From contig NZ_JACJSV010000053.1 of the NCBI RefSeq assembly GCF_014698335.1, forward strand, positions 1 through 33,447: DNA of 33,447 nucleotides. The letters run 5' to 3'. The notes under the pieces were generated by a model. That model did not search any database, was not told the DNA's origin, and saw nothing but the letters and a program-made list of their open reading frames with translations. Below are positions 16,574 through 25,768 of the stretch, piece by piece (position 1 is the first letter of the stretch; each line of letters starts with the position of its first letter). This DNA is from Microcystis viridis FACHB-1342 (GTDB taxonomy: Bacteria > Cyanobacteriota > Cyanobacteriia > Cyanobacteriales > Microcystaceae). Made by a program: the position numbers and the translations under genes.

Positions 16574-18013
16574 ATGGTAGCGTCTCTATCGTATCAAAAT
16601 GGGCAAAAAGCTCGATCGCATCCCCTGTTATCCTTAGGGGGTTTGATCGAATTACCGTCATCACCCCTGTTCGGCACGGACGGAATTCGCGGTCAAGTGG
16701 GAGAATTATTAACTGCCCCCCTAGCGCTACAAATCGGATTTTGGGCGGGACAGGTCTTAAAAAATCAAGCTGGTGTCACCAAACCGGTAATTATTGGTCA
16801 AGATTCGCGTAATTCCAGTGATATGTTAGCCAATGCTATCACTGCGGGTTTAACTTGGGCGGGAATAGAAGTCTGGCAACTGGGATTATGTCCTACCCCC
16901 TGCGTAGCCTATTTAACCAGAGAAAGCGAAGCGATGGGGGGGATCATGATTTCTGCCAGTCATAATCCTCCTGAAGATAACGGCATTAAATTTTTTGACA
17001 GCAGCGGTTTAAAATTGTCTGGCAGTTTAGCGGCACAGATAGAAGCGGGTTTAAGGGGCAATTTAGAATTAGCAGATAAACCAGAAAATTGGGGAAAAGC
17101 GACTTTTTGTCCCGAATTAATCCAAAAATATTATCAAGCTGTGATTGATTCCGTCGGGACGGATATTAACCTATCGGGATTAAAAATAGTTTTAGATCTA
17201 GCTTGGGGGGCAGCCGTTAACCTAGCACCTTTAGTATTCCAAGCCTTGGGGGCGGAAGTTATCTGTTTACATGATCGCGCCGATGGCGATCGCATTAACG
17301 TTAATTGTGGTTCTACCCATTTAGAAAGCTTACAGGCTGCGGTGATTAATCAGCAAGCGGATTTAGGGTTTGCCTTCGATGGCGATGCTGATCGGGTAAT
17401 GGCCGTGGATAGTCAGGGTAGAGTAGTAGATGGCGATTATATCCTCTATTTTTGGGGTCGTTCCCTCTTAGAAGCCGGACAGCTACCCGATGGGTTATTA
17501 GTAGCCACGGTGATGGCTAATTTAGGTTTTGAACGCGCTTGGCAAAAACTGGGGGGTCAATTCTTGCGGACTGCCGTGGGCGATCAGCACGTTCAGGCGC
17601 AAATGTGGGAAACTGGGGCCATGCTAGGGGGTGAACAATCCGGCCATATTCTCTGCCATCATTACGGAGTTTCTGGGGATGGAATGCAAACCGCCCTACA
17701 TTTAGCGGTTTTAGTGCAGAAATCGAGGGTTTCCTTGGCTAATTTAGTCGATCATAGCTTTGTCACCTATCCGCAGATTTTACGCAATGTGCGGGTGGAA
17801 GATAGAGAAGTGCGACGTAATTGGCAGCAATGTGAACCTTTGCGGCGAGAAATCCGCCAAGCTGAGACAGCCATGGCAGAAAAAGGCCGAATTTTGGTGC
17901 GAGCTTCCGGGACAGAACCGTTAATTCGGGTAATGGTGGAAGCAGAAACCCTCGAATTAGCCAGTTTTTGGACAGAAAGGCTAGTGGAAGCGGTGCGAAG
18001 CTATCTTTTGTAG
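16574..18013 (+). CDS. glmM: Phosphoglucosamine mutase
   Basis: Interconverts glucosamine-6-P and glucosamine-1-P on the path to UDP-GlcNAc for peptidoglycan and glycans. At 479 aa it has all four alpha-D-phosphohexomutase signatures: FGTDGIRG near the N-terminus (33-40), phosphoserine loop ISASHNP with S129, Mg loop FDGDADR (268-274), sugar loop GGEQSGHI and phosphate loop [14 protein letters not shown]. The first 30 residues precede the family core, an extension seen in other cyanobacterial copies. AGGAAAGG sits upstream of the ATG. The polymerase-like gene follows after 57 nt. GlmM fits better than a phosphoglucomutase from the GIRG and GEQSGH forms. Confidence 0.93.
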   Translation: MVASLSYQNGQKARSHPLLSLGGLIELPSSPLFGTDGIRGQVGELLTAPLALQIGFWAGQVLKNQAGVTKPVIIGQDSRNSSDMLANAITAGLTWAGIEVWQLGLCPTPCVAYLTRESEAMGGIMISASHNPPEDNGIKFFDSSGLKLSGSLAAQIEAGLRGNLELADKPENWGKATFCPELIQKYYQAVIDSVGTDINLSGLKIVLDLAWGAAVNLAPLVFQALGAEVICLHDRADGDRINVNCGSTHLESLQAAVINQQADLGFAFDGDADRVMAVDSQGRVVDGDYILYFWGRSLLEAGQLPDGLLVATVMANLGFERAWQKLGGQFLRTAVGDQHVQAQMWETGAMLGGEQSGHILCHHYGVSGDGMQTALHLAVLVQKSRVSLANLVDHSFVTYPQILRNVRVEDREVRRNWQQCEPLRREIRQAETAMAEKGRILVRASGTEPLIRVMVEAETLELASFWTERLVEAVRSYLL

Positions 18014-18070
18014 TCGATCGAGGGGAACAGGGATTATAATGCCCTTAGCCTAGCCTAGCAAGGGATAATT

Positions 18071-19798
18071 ATGACTGGACTAAGTATCGATCGCCAGAAA
18101 AAAAAGCATAAACAAGGGGAAACAAAAGCCGATAGTCGCCCGCCTAACATCAAGGAGAAACTTGCCCTCAAAAAAGAAGAAAGGCAAAGGAAACAAAAGT
18201 TAACAGGGTTGATTGTTTTTGCCATTTGTGTAGCAATTTTGATCGGATTACCCCTCAGCTTATTGTTTGATCCCAAGATAGGAGCTGTAGTAAGTTTAGC
18301 CTTAATTTTAGGAGTTTTCTCCTTTAGCTATCCTCGTACGGCTCTTTGGACATTTATTATCTATGTCCCCTTCACTGGCACTATCGTCTATTGGTTGGGG
18401 GGTAGTCCAATCCTCCAGCTAAGTAAAGATATCTTTTATCTACCCGCTTTAATCGCCTTAGTTTTAGAATGTCGAAAAAAGCGATTACCGATTATTGTCC
18501 CGAAACAATTGGGTACAACCCTATTATTAATCTTTGTTTTCTGTGTAGTCTGTCTATTAGCCGTCAATTTACAGAGACAATTTCTGCCTACTTGCGATTC
18601 CGTGGCTGGGATGAGTATCTTTAGGGATGGCCGTTTGGTCGGACTTCCCTGTCGGGAAAGTGAGACTTTTCTGCAAGGAGTATTAGGGTTTAAAGTTTTG
18701 CTAGGTTATGTCCCCTTGATCTTCTGCACTTATTACTTAATCAAAGACAAACCGACCCTCTTATTTTTTAGTCGTCTTTTAGTGACTTTAGCGATTATTT
18801 GTTGTGTCCTAGGGCTAATGCAATACTGGATGCTGAAAACCGGTCGTTGTGCAGGAACTAGAGGCTACCTGGGTGACTCACTATTCAAAGCCACCTTAGA
18901 GGCAAGGTGTTTGGTCGGTGGAGGATTAGTCTATAGTCCAGAAGTAAATATGATCCGCCTACCCGGTACTTTTGTTTCTCCCTGGCACTGGGCTTGGTTT
19001 TTGGTCTCTAGTGCCGTGATTTGTTATGCCAGTGCCTTTAGTGAAATTTCTCAAAAATGGCGACTAGCAGCCCTAGTGGGTTTAACCCTAGTTCTTATTA
19101 ATGCAGTGGTCTCCGGGCAAAGATTAGCTTTCTTTGCTGTACCGATGATTGTTGGTCTGATGACGATTCTTACGGGACAAATCGCTAACTTAAAACGATT
19201 TTTGCCGATCATTTTTTCCGTCGCTTTACTCCTAGCTGTCGGTTTTTCTTTCCTTAACCCCGATTTTGTCCAACAACGCTACGATAGCGCCATTGCCCGT
19301 TGGCAAAACAGTCCCCCCACCGCTTTTATTCAAGAACAGTTGGATTTTGCTATCCGTAATCAGGGCGGTATTTTAGGTCGTGGACTCGGTGTGGCCACAT
19401 CTTCTGCTAGGTTTTTCGGTGATATTTCTTTCGTGGAAACCTTTCACAGTAAAGTTTTATTCGAGTTGGGATACATTGGTTTTGCCTTGTACATGATATT
19501 CATAACCCATCTAGTTTATCTGGCCTTCCGCACCTATCTTTCTCTCAAAGATTCCACTCTGCGGGGTTTTGCCGGTAGTTATTGGGTTTTGCTGCCCTTT
19601 GTTGCCTATCTTCCCTATTGGTATGCCCTCGATACGGATCCTGTGGGCGTTTATTACTGGATATTTGCGGGCGTAATTTTTAAATTACCCGTGATCGAAA
19701 AACAGGAAAAAGAAGCCAAAATTTTGGCGGGGGAAACTGAAACAAAATCCTCCAAAAAGGGCTTAAAATTTAAACGCAAAGGTGTTTCTTTAGCTTAA
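18071..19798 (+). CDS. O-antigen ligase/polymerase-like membrane protein
   Basis: A 575-aa polytopic protein of the Wzy/WaaL (O-antigen polymerase) type, probably polymerising or transferring a surface polysaccharide. The N-terminal 45 residues are highly basic (KKKHKQGETK onward) and cytoplasmic. About ten hydrophobic segments then span residues 45-545, with a large extracytoplasmic loop between about 270 and 310 and conserved-looking RLPGTFVSPWHWAWF and VVSGQRLAFFAVP stretches. The tail is again basic. AAGGGATAATT precedes the ATG. It probably shares transcription with glmM. Wzy proteins diverge fast, so the family call rests on topology and these motifs, and the polymer is unknown. Confidence 0.8.
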   Translation: MTGLSIDRQKKKHKQGETKADSRPPNIKEKLALKKEERQRKQKLTGLIVFAICVAILIGLPLSLLFDPKIGAVVSLALILGVFSFSYPRTALWTFIIYVPFTGTIVYWLGGSPILQLSKDIFYLPALIALVLECRKKRLPIIVPKQLGTTLLLIFVFCVVCLLAVNLQRQFLPTCDSVAGMSIFRDGRLVGLPCRESETFLQGVLGFKVLLGYVPLIFCTYYLIKDKPTLLFFSRLLVTLAIICCVLGLMQYWMLKTGRCAGTRGYLGDSLFKATLEARCLVGGGLVYSPEVNMIRLPGTFVSPWHWAWFLVSSAVICYASAFSEISQKWRLAALVGLTLVLINAVVSGQRLAFFAVPMIVGLMTILTGQIANLKRFLPIIFSVALLLAVGFSFLNPDFVQQRYDSAIARWQNSPPTAFIQEQLDFAIRNQGGILGRGLGVATSSARFFGDISFVETFHSKVLFELGYIGFALYMIFITHLVYLAFRTYLSLKDSTLRGFAGSYWVLLPFVAYLPYWYALDTDPVGVYYWIFAGVIFKLPVIEKQEKEAKILAGETETKSSKKGLKFKRKGVSLA

Positions 19799-20040
19799 AA
19801 TTACTGGTTCTTCCGAACTTACACTGTAGAAAATTCCTCAAGCTCCCTCTCTGCACAGCAAGGCTCTAAAGTTGATAAATATCAATCTAACAAAAACTCA
19901 AAGCCTTAGTGTACAAACTTTACAAGCATGAGTTATTGATAGTTTTACATGACAGGTTCGGTAGAGCCAAATTACTATAAGCTATCAGCCCTTTCAGTGA
20001 TCAGTTATCAGTGATCAGTTATCAGATGTAAGTTTTCATT

Positions 20041-20136
20041 TATAGCGTTTCCTGTTCGCAAGAGGTACATTGTCGATGGTGAAAAGCTTAATCAGCAAAT
20101 GTTTAACTGTACCACACAGGTGTAAGAAACGCTATA
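20041..20136. mobile_element. MITE-like 96-bp element
   Basis: Perfect 11-bp terminal inverted repeats TATAGCGTTTC (20041-20051) and GAAACGCTATA (20126-20136). A second matched block, GGTACA at 20064-20069 and TGTACC at 20108-20113, lies 23 nt from each end, so the imperfect repeats extend to about 30 bp. There is no coding capacity. TA at each end fits insertion at TA by a Tc1/mariner-IS630-type transposase (inference). It sits in a repeat block: similar TCAGATGT-x-AGTTTT sequences flank it on both sides. Confidence 0.7.
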
Positions 20137-20189
20137 TCAGATGTGAGTTTTTAAGTGTGCGGTATTAAATAGAAGTTTCCTACCGTCTT

Positions 20190-20274
20190 TTTACTGTTTA
20201 CTGATTACTGTTTACTGATTACTGTTTACTGATTACTGTTTACTGATTACTGTTTACTGATTACTGATTACTGC
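20190..20274. repeat. TTTACTGATTACTG tandem array
   Basis: About four copies of a 14-nt unit TTTACTGATTACTG plus partial units. The array ends within a few nucleotides of the GT2 start codon at 20276, so it occupies the place of the ribosome-binding region. Confidence 0.85.
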
Positions 20275-20275
20275 T

Positions 20276-21271
20276 ATGAATTTTCCCTCGATTTCTGTCA
20301 TCATACCCACCTATCGACGCGAAGAGCCTCTTAAAGATACTCTCGATGACCTGCTCAAACAAGATTATCCCGATTTTGAGGTATTGGTTATCGACCAAAC
20401 CGCTACCCACAGCCCCGAAATACAATCCTATCTAGAAAATCTGGCTAATCAGCACAAAATTAGCTGGTATCGGCTGGATTGGGCGAGTTTACCCGGTGCC
20501 AGAAATTATGGAGTCCGTCGCACCCAGGGCGATATCGTTCTTTTTATCGATGATGATGTGCGGCTACCGGATAATTATCTCAAAGCACATGGTGAGAATT
20601 TTGTCAAGAACCCTGAGATAGGTGTAGTGGCCGGTCGGGTATTCGATCGCATGAAATTGGGTGACTCCCAAAAAATGGTGACAGATACCAGCAAACCCTA
20701 CGAAATCGACTTTTTACCCCCCCAAGCCATGGATCCGGGCATTGCTTGGTATTACATCGATCTTGTCCACACCACTAAACCCCAGCAGGTAATCTCGGCC
20801 CGGGGCTGTAATATGTCTTTCCGGAAGGATATATTTACGAAATATGGCATTTGGTTCGATGAACGCTTTCGTGGCAGTGCCGTGCGCGAGGAATCGGATT
20901 TTTGCTTAAGGTTACGCCAGACTCCCTATCATGTCTGGTACGATCCCACCGCTTATCTGGTTCATTTAGGGGAAGAAACCGGCGGCTGTCATGATATTAG
21001 CACTCGTTCTCTGAGTTATCAGACGACTTTTTATCATAATCACTTTCTGATGGCTCTGAAAAATCTCACTCCCGCGCAACAATTGCGACTCTATGCTAAA
21101 TTATTTGACTGTCACGTTCTTGGCAATCCTCCCTGTAATAAAGGTGGTTCCCCGATTAAAATCCTTTCTAGGGGAATTTTTTATGGTTTAGGTTTTCTGG
21201 ATGCTCTGAAAACTCAAGTTAAGTCCCTCTGGAATGATGGCCAAATTTATACAAAACTAGATAATCTATGA
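20276..21271 (+). CDS. Glycosyltransferase family 2
   Basis: A 331-aa GT-A transferase. Signatures are SVIIPTYRREEPL (7-19), FEVLVIDQT (34-42), LPGARNYGVRR (72-82) and the metal DDD at 92-94 (LFIDDDVRLP). Later RGCNMSFRKDIF and EESDFCLRLRQ are the acceptor-side elements typical of this family. It likely acts in exopolysaccharide assembly with the polymerase-like gene and the next glycosyltransferase, whose ATG overlaps its stop (ATGA, 4 bp). There is no Shine-Dalgarno, because a tandem repeat array abuts the start. The sugar donor is not predictable. Confidence 0.9.
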   Translation: MNFPSISVIIPTYRREEPLKDTLDDLLKQDYPDFEVLVIDQTATHSPEIQSYLENLANQHKISWYRLDWASLPGARNYGVRRTQGDIVLFIDDDVRLPDNYLKAHGENFVKNPEIGVVAGRVFDRMKLGDSQKMVTDTSKPYEIDFLPPQAMDPGIAWYYIDLVHTTKPQQVISARGCNMSFRKDIFTKYGIWFDERFRGSAVREESDFCLRLRQTPYHVWYDPTAYLVHLGEETGGCHDISTRSLSYQTTFYHNHFLMALKNLTPAQQLRLYAKLFDCHVLGNPPCNKGGSPIKILSRGIFYGLGFLDALKTQVKSLWNDGQIYTKLDNL

Positions 21272-22437
21272 GAATTTTAGTCGCTAGTCATACATATATA
21301 GTTGATCTCAACTGTGAGAAACTGCGCTCCCTGACAAGATTAAATCCTAATATTGAAGTTACTATTGTTGTTCCCCAACGTTGGCAACCGGGAGGAGTCC
21401 AAAATAAAATCATTGAAAGTCAACCGAAAATAGCCAATAATTTCCGAGTTATTCCTATATCTAATTTTAGCCAGAATAACCAAGCTTTATTAACTTTTGG
21501 TATTGATATAATTTCTTTATTGCAAAAATTTAGACCAGATATTATTCAAGTGGAACAGGGTTCTAAATCTCTCGGTTATGCACAATTTATTACTCTGAAT
21601 CGTCTCTTAAATCTCCGGGCTAAAAATGTATTTTTTACCTGGTGGAATCTTCCCTATACTCCTAAATTTCCCATCTCTTGGTTAGAAGCTTATAACCTGA
21701 AAAATACCGATGGTTTAATTGCCGGTAATCAGGACGGAGTAGATGTTTTAAAAGAACGGGGTTACAGGGGTAAATACACCGTTTTACCGCAATTAGGCGT
21801 GGATGAAGTTCTTTTTTCTCCGGGCAAGCAACCCGATTTAGCCCGATCTTTAGGCATTGAAAGCGATGAATTTGTGATTGGTTTTATCGGTCGTTTTGTG
21901 GAAGAAAAAGGCATTCTAACCTTGATTAAAGCTGTAAATAAATTAACAGGTAAGTGGAAGTTATTACTGTTAGGTCGGGGCATCCTGAAAGATAAAATAG
22001 TCAGCGAAGCTACAGCCGCAGGAATAAGCGATCGCTTGATGATAGTGGAAAGTGTTCCCCACGATCAAGTAGTTAATTATATTAACCTGATGAACACTTT
22101 AGTTTTGCCTTCAGAAATCACCTATCGGGTCAAAACTTTAACGGCCGTCGGTTGGAAAGAACAATTCGGTCATGTTTTAATTGAAGCTATGGCCTGTCAG
22201 GTTCCTGTTATTGGTTCCGATTCAGGAGAAATTCCCTTTGTTATTGCTGATACGGGGTTAATTTTTCCCGAAAAAGATGGGGAAGCACTGGCTAAATCTA
22301 TACAAATTCTCTTAGATAATCCCAGCTTCGCTCAAGAATTAGGCCAGAGAGGTTATCAGAGAATAATGACCAATTATACTAATAAAGCCCTCGCTCAAAA
22401 ACAATTGGATTTCTATCAACAATTACTCCCTCGGTGA
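21268..22437 (+). CDS. Glycosyltransferase family 4
   Basis: A 389-aa GT-B fold retaining transferase. The N-terminal acceptor domain covers about 1-190. The C-terminal donor domain starts at IGFIGRFVEEKGI (204-216), with the EX7E motif E298...E306 (EQFGHVLIEAMA) and GSDSGEIPFVI. It is translationally coupled to the preceding GT2 gene (ATGA overlap) and is probably the last gene of that unit, since a composite repeat begins 2-3 nt after its stop. The pathway is likely surface polysaccharide; the sugar is unknown. Confidence 0.92.
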   Translation: MRILVASHTYIVDLNCEKLRSLTRLNPNIEVTIVVPQRWQPGGVQNKIIESQPKIANNFRVIPISNFSQNNQALLTFGIDIISLLQKFRPDIIQVEQGSKSLGYAQFITLNRLLNLRAKNVFFTWWNLPYTPKFPISWLEAYNLKNTDGLIAGNQDGVDVLKERGYRGKYTVLPQLGVDEVLFSPGKQPDLARSLGIESDEFVIGFIGRFVEEKGILTLIKAVNKLTGKWKLLLLGRGILKDKIVSEATAAGISDRLMIVESVPHDQVVNYINLMNTLVLPSEITYRVKTLTAVGWKEQFGHVLIEAMACQVPVIGSDSGEIPFVIADTGLIFPEKDGEALAKSIQILLDNPSFAQELGQRGYQRIMTNYTNKALAQKQLDFYQQLLPR

Positions 22438-22439
22438 TC

Positions 22440-22552
22440 GGGTGTGGGGTGTGGGGTGTGGGGTGTGGGGTGATGGGGAAATAGGGAGAATCAATAAAGG
22501 TAGTCTATTGATAACTGATCACTGATAACTGATCACTGATAACTGATCACTG
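22440..22552 (+). repeat. Composite repeat, type A copy 3 (short)
   Basis: A GGGTGTG heptamer array (22440-22474), GATGGGGAAATAGGG, then 25 nt identical to 111-135 (22487-22511). A TAACTGATCAC-type tandem array follows to 22552. It lacks the CTCACTGATTACCACTG middle of the other two copies. Confidence 0.85.
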
Positions 22553-22573
22553 GTTATGAACCATTCTTGACAC

Positions 22574-22604
22574 CCCCTAGTCTAAAGGGACAAGTAGCTA
22601 GGGG
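22574..22604 (+). promoter_or_regulatory. Inverted repeat in the sigma-factor leader
   Basis: CCCCTAG (22574-22580) and CTAGGGG (22598-22604) can form a 7-bp stem just upstream of the GAGGGG ribosome-binding site of the sigma gene. A TTGACA (22567-22572) lies next to the left arm but has no good -10 partner. It could be an operator or a leader hairpin limiting translation; this is inference. Confidence 0.35.
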
Positions 22605-22612
22605 TGAGGGGA

Positions 22613-23197
22613 ATGATCGAGGTGATAACCGAGAAACAAACAAGTGTGAGCGATCGAGAGTTAGTTTTAAAATGTCAAAGGGGTGATCGGGGTGCTTTTC
22701 GTCACCTTTACCGTCTTTATCAACCAAAAATCCGCTCTACTCTCTATCAACTCTGTGGACAGGAATTCCTAGAGGATTTTGTCCAAGAGGTATTTTTAAG
22801 AGTGTGGCACGGGTTGCCGAAATTGCGTTCACCTGAATACTTTTCCACTTGGGTTTATCGGATCACCTGCAATGTGGCGCTCGATGGTCGGCGACAATTA
22901 GCCAAAAGACAAATGAGGATCGCCAAAAGCACTGATCAGGAAAACCCCCTTGATAGTGAATCCCGTCCCCAAGATAGTCCCGATTTGATGCAATTGCATT
23001 ATGAGGAGGTGGTCCGACAAGGGTTAGAAATTCTCAGTTTAGAACATCGCGCTGTCCTCGTGCTTCACGATCTAGAGGACTTACCCCAAAAGGAAATCGC
23101 CGAAATCTTAGAAATTCCCCTCGGTACGGTGAAATCACGTCTTCATTATGCGCGTAAAATCATGGGCCAATTTTTGCAAAAACAAGGAGTTCTCTAA
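22613..23197 (+). CDS. ECF-type RNA polymerase sigma factor
   Basis: A 194-aa group 4 sigma factor with only regions 2 and 4. Region 2 (about 26-95) includes FRHLYRLYQPKI and the core-binding EDFVQEVFLRVW. Region 4 (about 140-188) carries the helix-turn-helix KEIAEILEIPLGTVKSRLHYAR. The ATG at 22613 is chosen over a GTG at 22604 because GAGGGG sits just before the ATG. Its stop overlaps the next ATG (TAATG), so the partner membrane protein is translationally coupled, the usual sigma/anti-sigma arrangement. Which of the cyanobacterial group 3/4 sigma factors it corresponds to is not decided here. Confidence 0.93.
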   Translation: MIEVITEKQTSVSDRELVLKCQRGDRGAFRHLYRLYQPKIRSTLYQLCGQEFLEDFVQEVFLRVWHGLPKLRSPEYFSTWVYRITCNVALDGRRQLAKRQMRIAKSTDQENPLDSESRPQDSPDLMQLHYEEVVRQGLEILSLEHRAVLVLHDLEDLPQKEIAEILEIPLGTVKSRLHYARKIMGQFLQKQGVL

Positions 23198-23559
23198 TGT
23201 CCCCAGAAGATGACAAAGTGGTTAATTTTCTGCGTCGCTATCGTCCATCGCTGCCACCTCGACCGATAGATGAAGAAGAACAGTTAATGCAAATGATTAG
23301 GGAAGAAAAGCCAGTAAATTTCCCAAAATTGGGGTGGATAACTGGTATTACTGCCTTATCTGTGCTGATTTTTGCTTCCTATCGTTGGTCCGATCCTCAT
23401 CCACAACTGAGCCAAATTTCCGACGAGGAGTTAGAAGCTTTTTTAGTGGAGAGTTGGAACCATAGCATCGCTCCACCGATTGCTGCTCCTAGCGTTTATA
23501 GTTCGCCTTGGATGAGCTTAAACGAGCCTCAACTCACCTATTCTACCTATAATCCTTAA
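23197..23559 (+). CDS. Single-pass membrane protein, candidate anti-sigma factor
   Basis: Not recognised by sequence. The 120-aa product has a cytoplasmic acidic/basic N-terminus of about 45 residues, one TM helix about 47-63 (GWITGITALSVLIFASY) and an extracytoplasmic tail of about 55 residues rich in S, P and Y. The zinc-finger HxxxCxxC motif of ZAS anti-sigmas is absent. Its ATG overlaps the sigma-factor stop (TAATG), and topology and position match membrane anti-sigma factors, so that role is inferred. The short tail lacks a recognisable sensor domain. The next gene begins 20 nt later. Confidence 0.75.
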   Translation: MSPEDDKVVNFLRRYRPSLPPRPIDEEEQLMQMIREEKPVNFPKLGWITGITALSVLIFASYRWSDPHPQLSQISDEELEAFLVESWNHSIAPPIAAPSVYSSPWMSLNEPQLTYSTYNP

Positions 23560-23579
23560 TTTCTTTGTCAAGGTCAATT

Positions 23580-24080
23580 ATGTACTTTTCTACTGTCTCG
23601 ATTCTCGGCACAACCATGGCTTTAACTCTGGCCGCTAACCTAGTCCCCACTGCCACTGTGCTATCCTATCCCCAAGATGGTCTATTTATTGCTCAAACTA
23701 GCTCTCCCCAACGTCCTGAAAATCGTCCCCGTGGGATGGATAATTCTAGAGAAAGACTAATTGAACAATTGAACCTTACCGATGACCAAAAGTCGAAAGT
23801 TGCCGCTATTCGTCAGAAATATCAGGAAAAAACCAAAAAGTTGCGAGAAACCCTGAGAAGCAACGAACAAGAATTAAATAGTTTATTATCGAATAATGCC
23901 TCCGATCGAGATATTCGTGCTAAACATCAGCAAATCTCTCGGAATCGCCAAGAAATGAGTAACCTGCAATTTGAAAGTTTTTTAGAAATTCGTCAAGTCT
24001 TAACTCCCGCTCAAAGAAAGGAATTTTCCCAGTTAATGCAGGAAAGTCGCGCTAATTCCCGCAATCGCGGACGACAATAA
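23580..24080 (+). CDS. Spy/CpxP-like periplasmic protein
   Basis: A 166-aa secreted helical protein. A hydrophobic N-terminus (about 4-30, with TTMALTLAANLVPTATVL) looks like a signal peptide. The mature part has two LTxxQ motifs, LTDDQ at 66-70 and LTPAQ at 141-145, flanking long charged helices, the pattern of the CpxP/Spy/CnrX-like family (envelope-stress chaperone or metal sensor). The ATG at 23580 is chosen over a TTG at 23565, with AAGG upstream. It is the third gene of the sigma-membrane protein unit, suggesting it is a target or modulator of that sigma factor. The function is inferred from motifs and context. Confidence 0.82.
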   Translation: MYFSTVSILGTTMALTLAANLVPTATVLSYPQDGLFIAQTSSPQRPENRPRGMDNSRERLIEQLNLTDDQKSKVAAIRQKYQEKTKKLRETLRSNEQELNSLLSNNASDRDIRAKHQQISRNRQEMSNLQFESFLEIRQVLTPAQRKEFSQLMQESRANSRNRGRQ

Positions 24081-24137
24081 TTCCCATCAGTGCGGATTAA
24101 GATCGAGTTTGATGGCGATACATTAGAAAAACGCAAA

Positions 24138-24158
24138 GGATGGGCAAGTAACCCATCC
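24138..24158. terminator. Hairpin between convergent Spy-like and sqdB genes
   Basis: GGATGGG (24138-24144) pairs with CCCATCC (24152-24158). The minus strand continues TTTGCGTTTTTC, a fair U-tract for sqdB transcripts; the plus strand lacks one. Confidence 0.55.
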
Positions 24159-24181
24159 TCAACTTATCATTTACTAATAAA

Positions 24182-25372
<1,191 letters not shown>

Positions 25373-25422
25373 CTAGCAGTTTTGTGTCACGCTTTACCAG
25401 CTTAATCCCCCTGAACATAGTA

Positions 25423-25585
25423 AGGTGTGGGGTGTGGGGTGTAGGGTGTAGGGTGTGGGGAGTGGGGTGATGGGGTGATGGGGGTGTGGGGAAATAGGAA
25501 GAATCAATAAAGGTAGTCTATTGACAACTGCTCACTGATTACCACTGTCCACTGAAAACTCAAATCTGATCACTGATAACTGATG
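25423..25585 (+). repeat. Composite repeat, type A copy 2
   Basis: A GGGGTGT/AGGGTGT/GGGGTGAT array (25423-25499) followed by 71 nt (25500-25570) that I read as identical to 111-181, then CACTGATAACTGAT. The TAACTGA tail is much shorter than in copy 1. Confidence 0.9.
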
Positions 25586-25686
25586 AGGGTGTTCTAGAAA
25601 ACTTGACAAGGGAACGGATTACAGAGAAACTCAGCTTGTAATCAGTGGGCTTTGCTGACGAGAAAACAAAAGCCAAAAATCTAGAT

Positions 25687-25730
25687 AAAAAGCAGTTTTT
25701 TCAGTAAATTAGGGACTATCTGCTTTTTTA
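25687..25730 (+). terminator. Terminator-like inverted repeat without an upstream gene
   Basis: AAAAAGCAG (25687-25695) pairs with CTGCTTTTT (25720-25728) over a 24-nt loop, followed by a T-rich run. On the plus strand there is no gene upstream, so it may end a short RNA or be part of a dispersed repeat. Confidence 0.45.
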
Positions 25731-25768
25731 CTTTTTCTTTTTTACTTTTTACTTTATTACTTGATCTT

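Larger units (their letters stand above)
19799..20275. other. Gap: repeats and a MITE, no gene seen
   Basis: A 477-nt gap inside the polysaccharide region. It holds a CAGTGATCAGTTATCAG repeat block (about 19995-20033), a 96-bp inverted-repeat element (20041-20136) and a TACTGTTTACTGATTACTG array (about 20190-20274). Positions 19799-19990 show no gene, terminator or clear promoter. Confidence 0.75.

Noticed and set aside
16546-16812. Plus-strand 88-aa ORF
   Set aside because: It is an out-of-frame shadow at the start of glmM.
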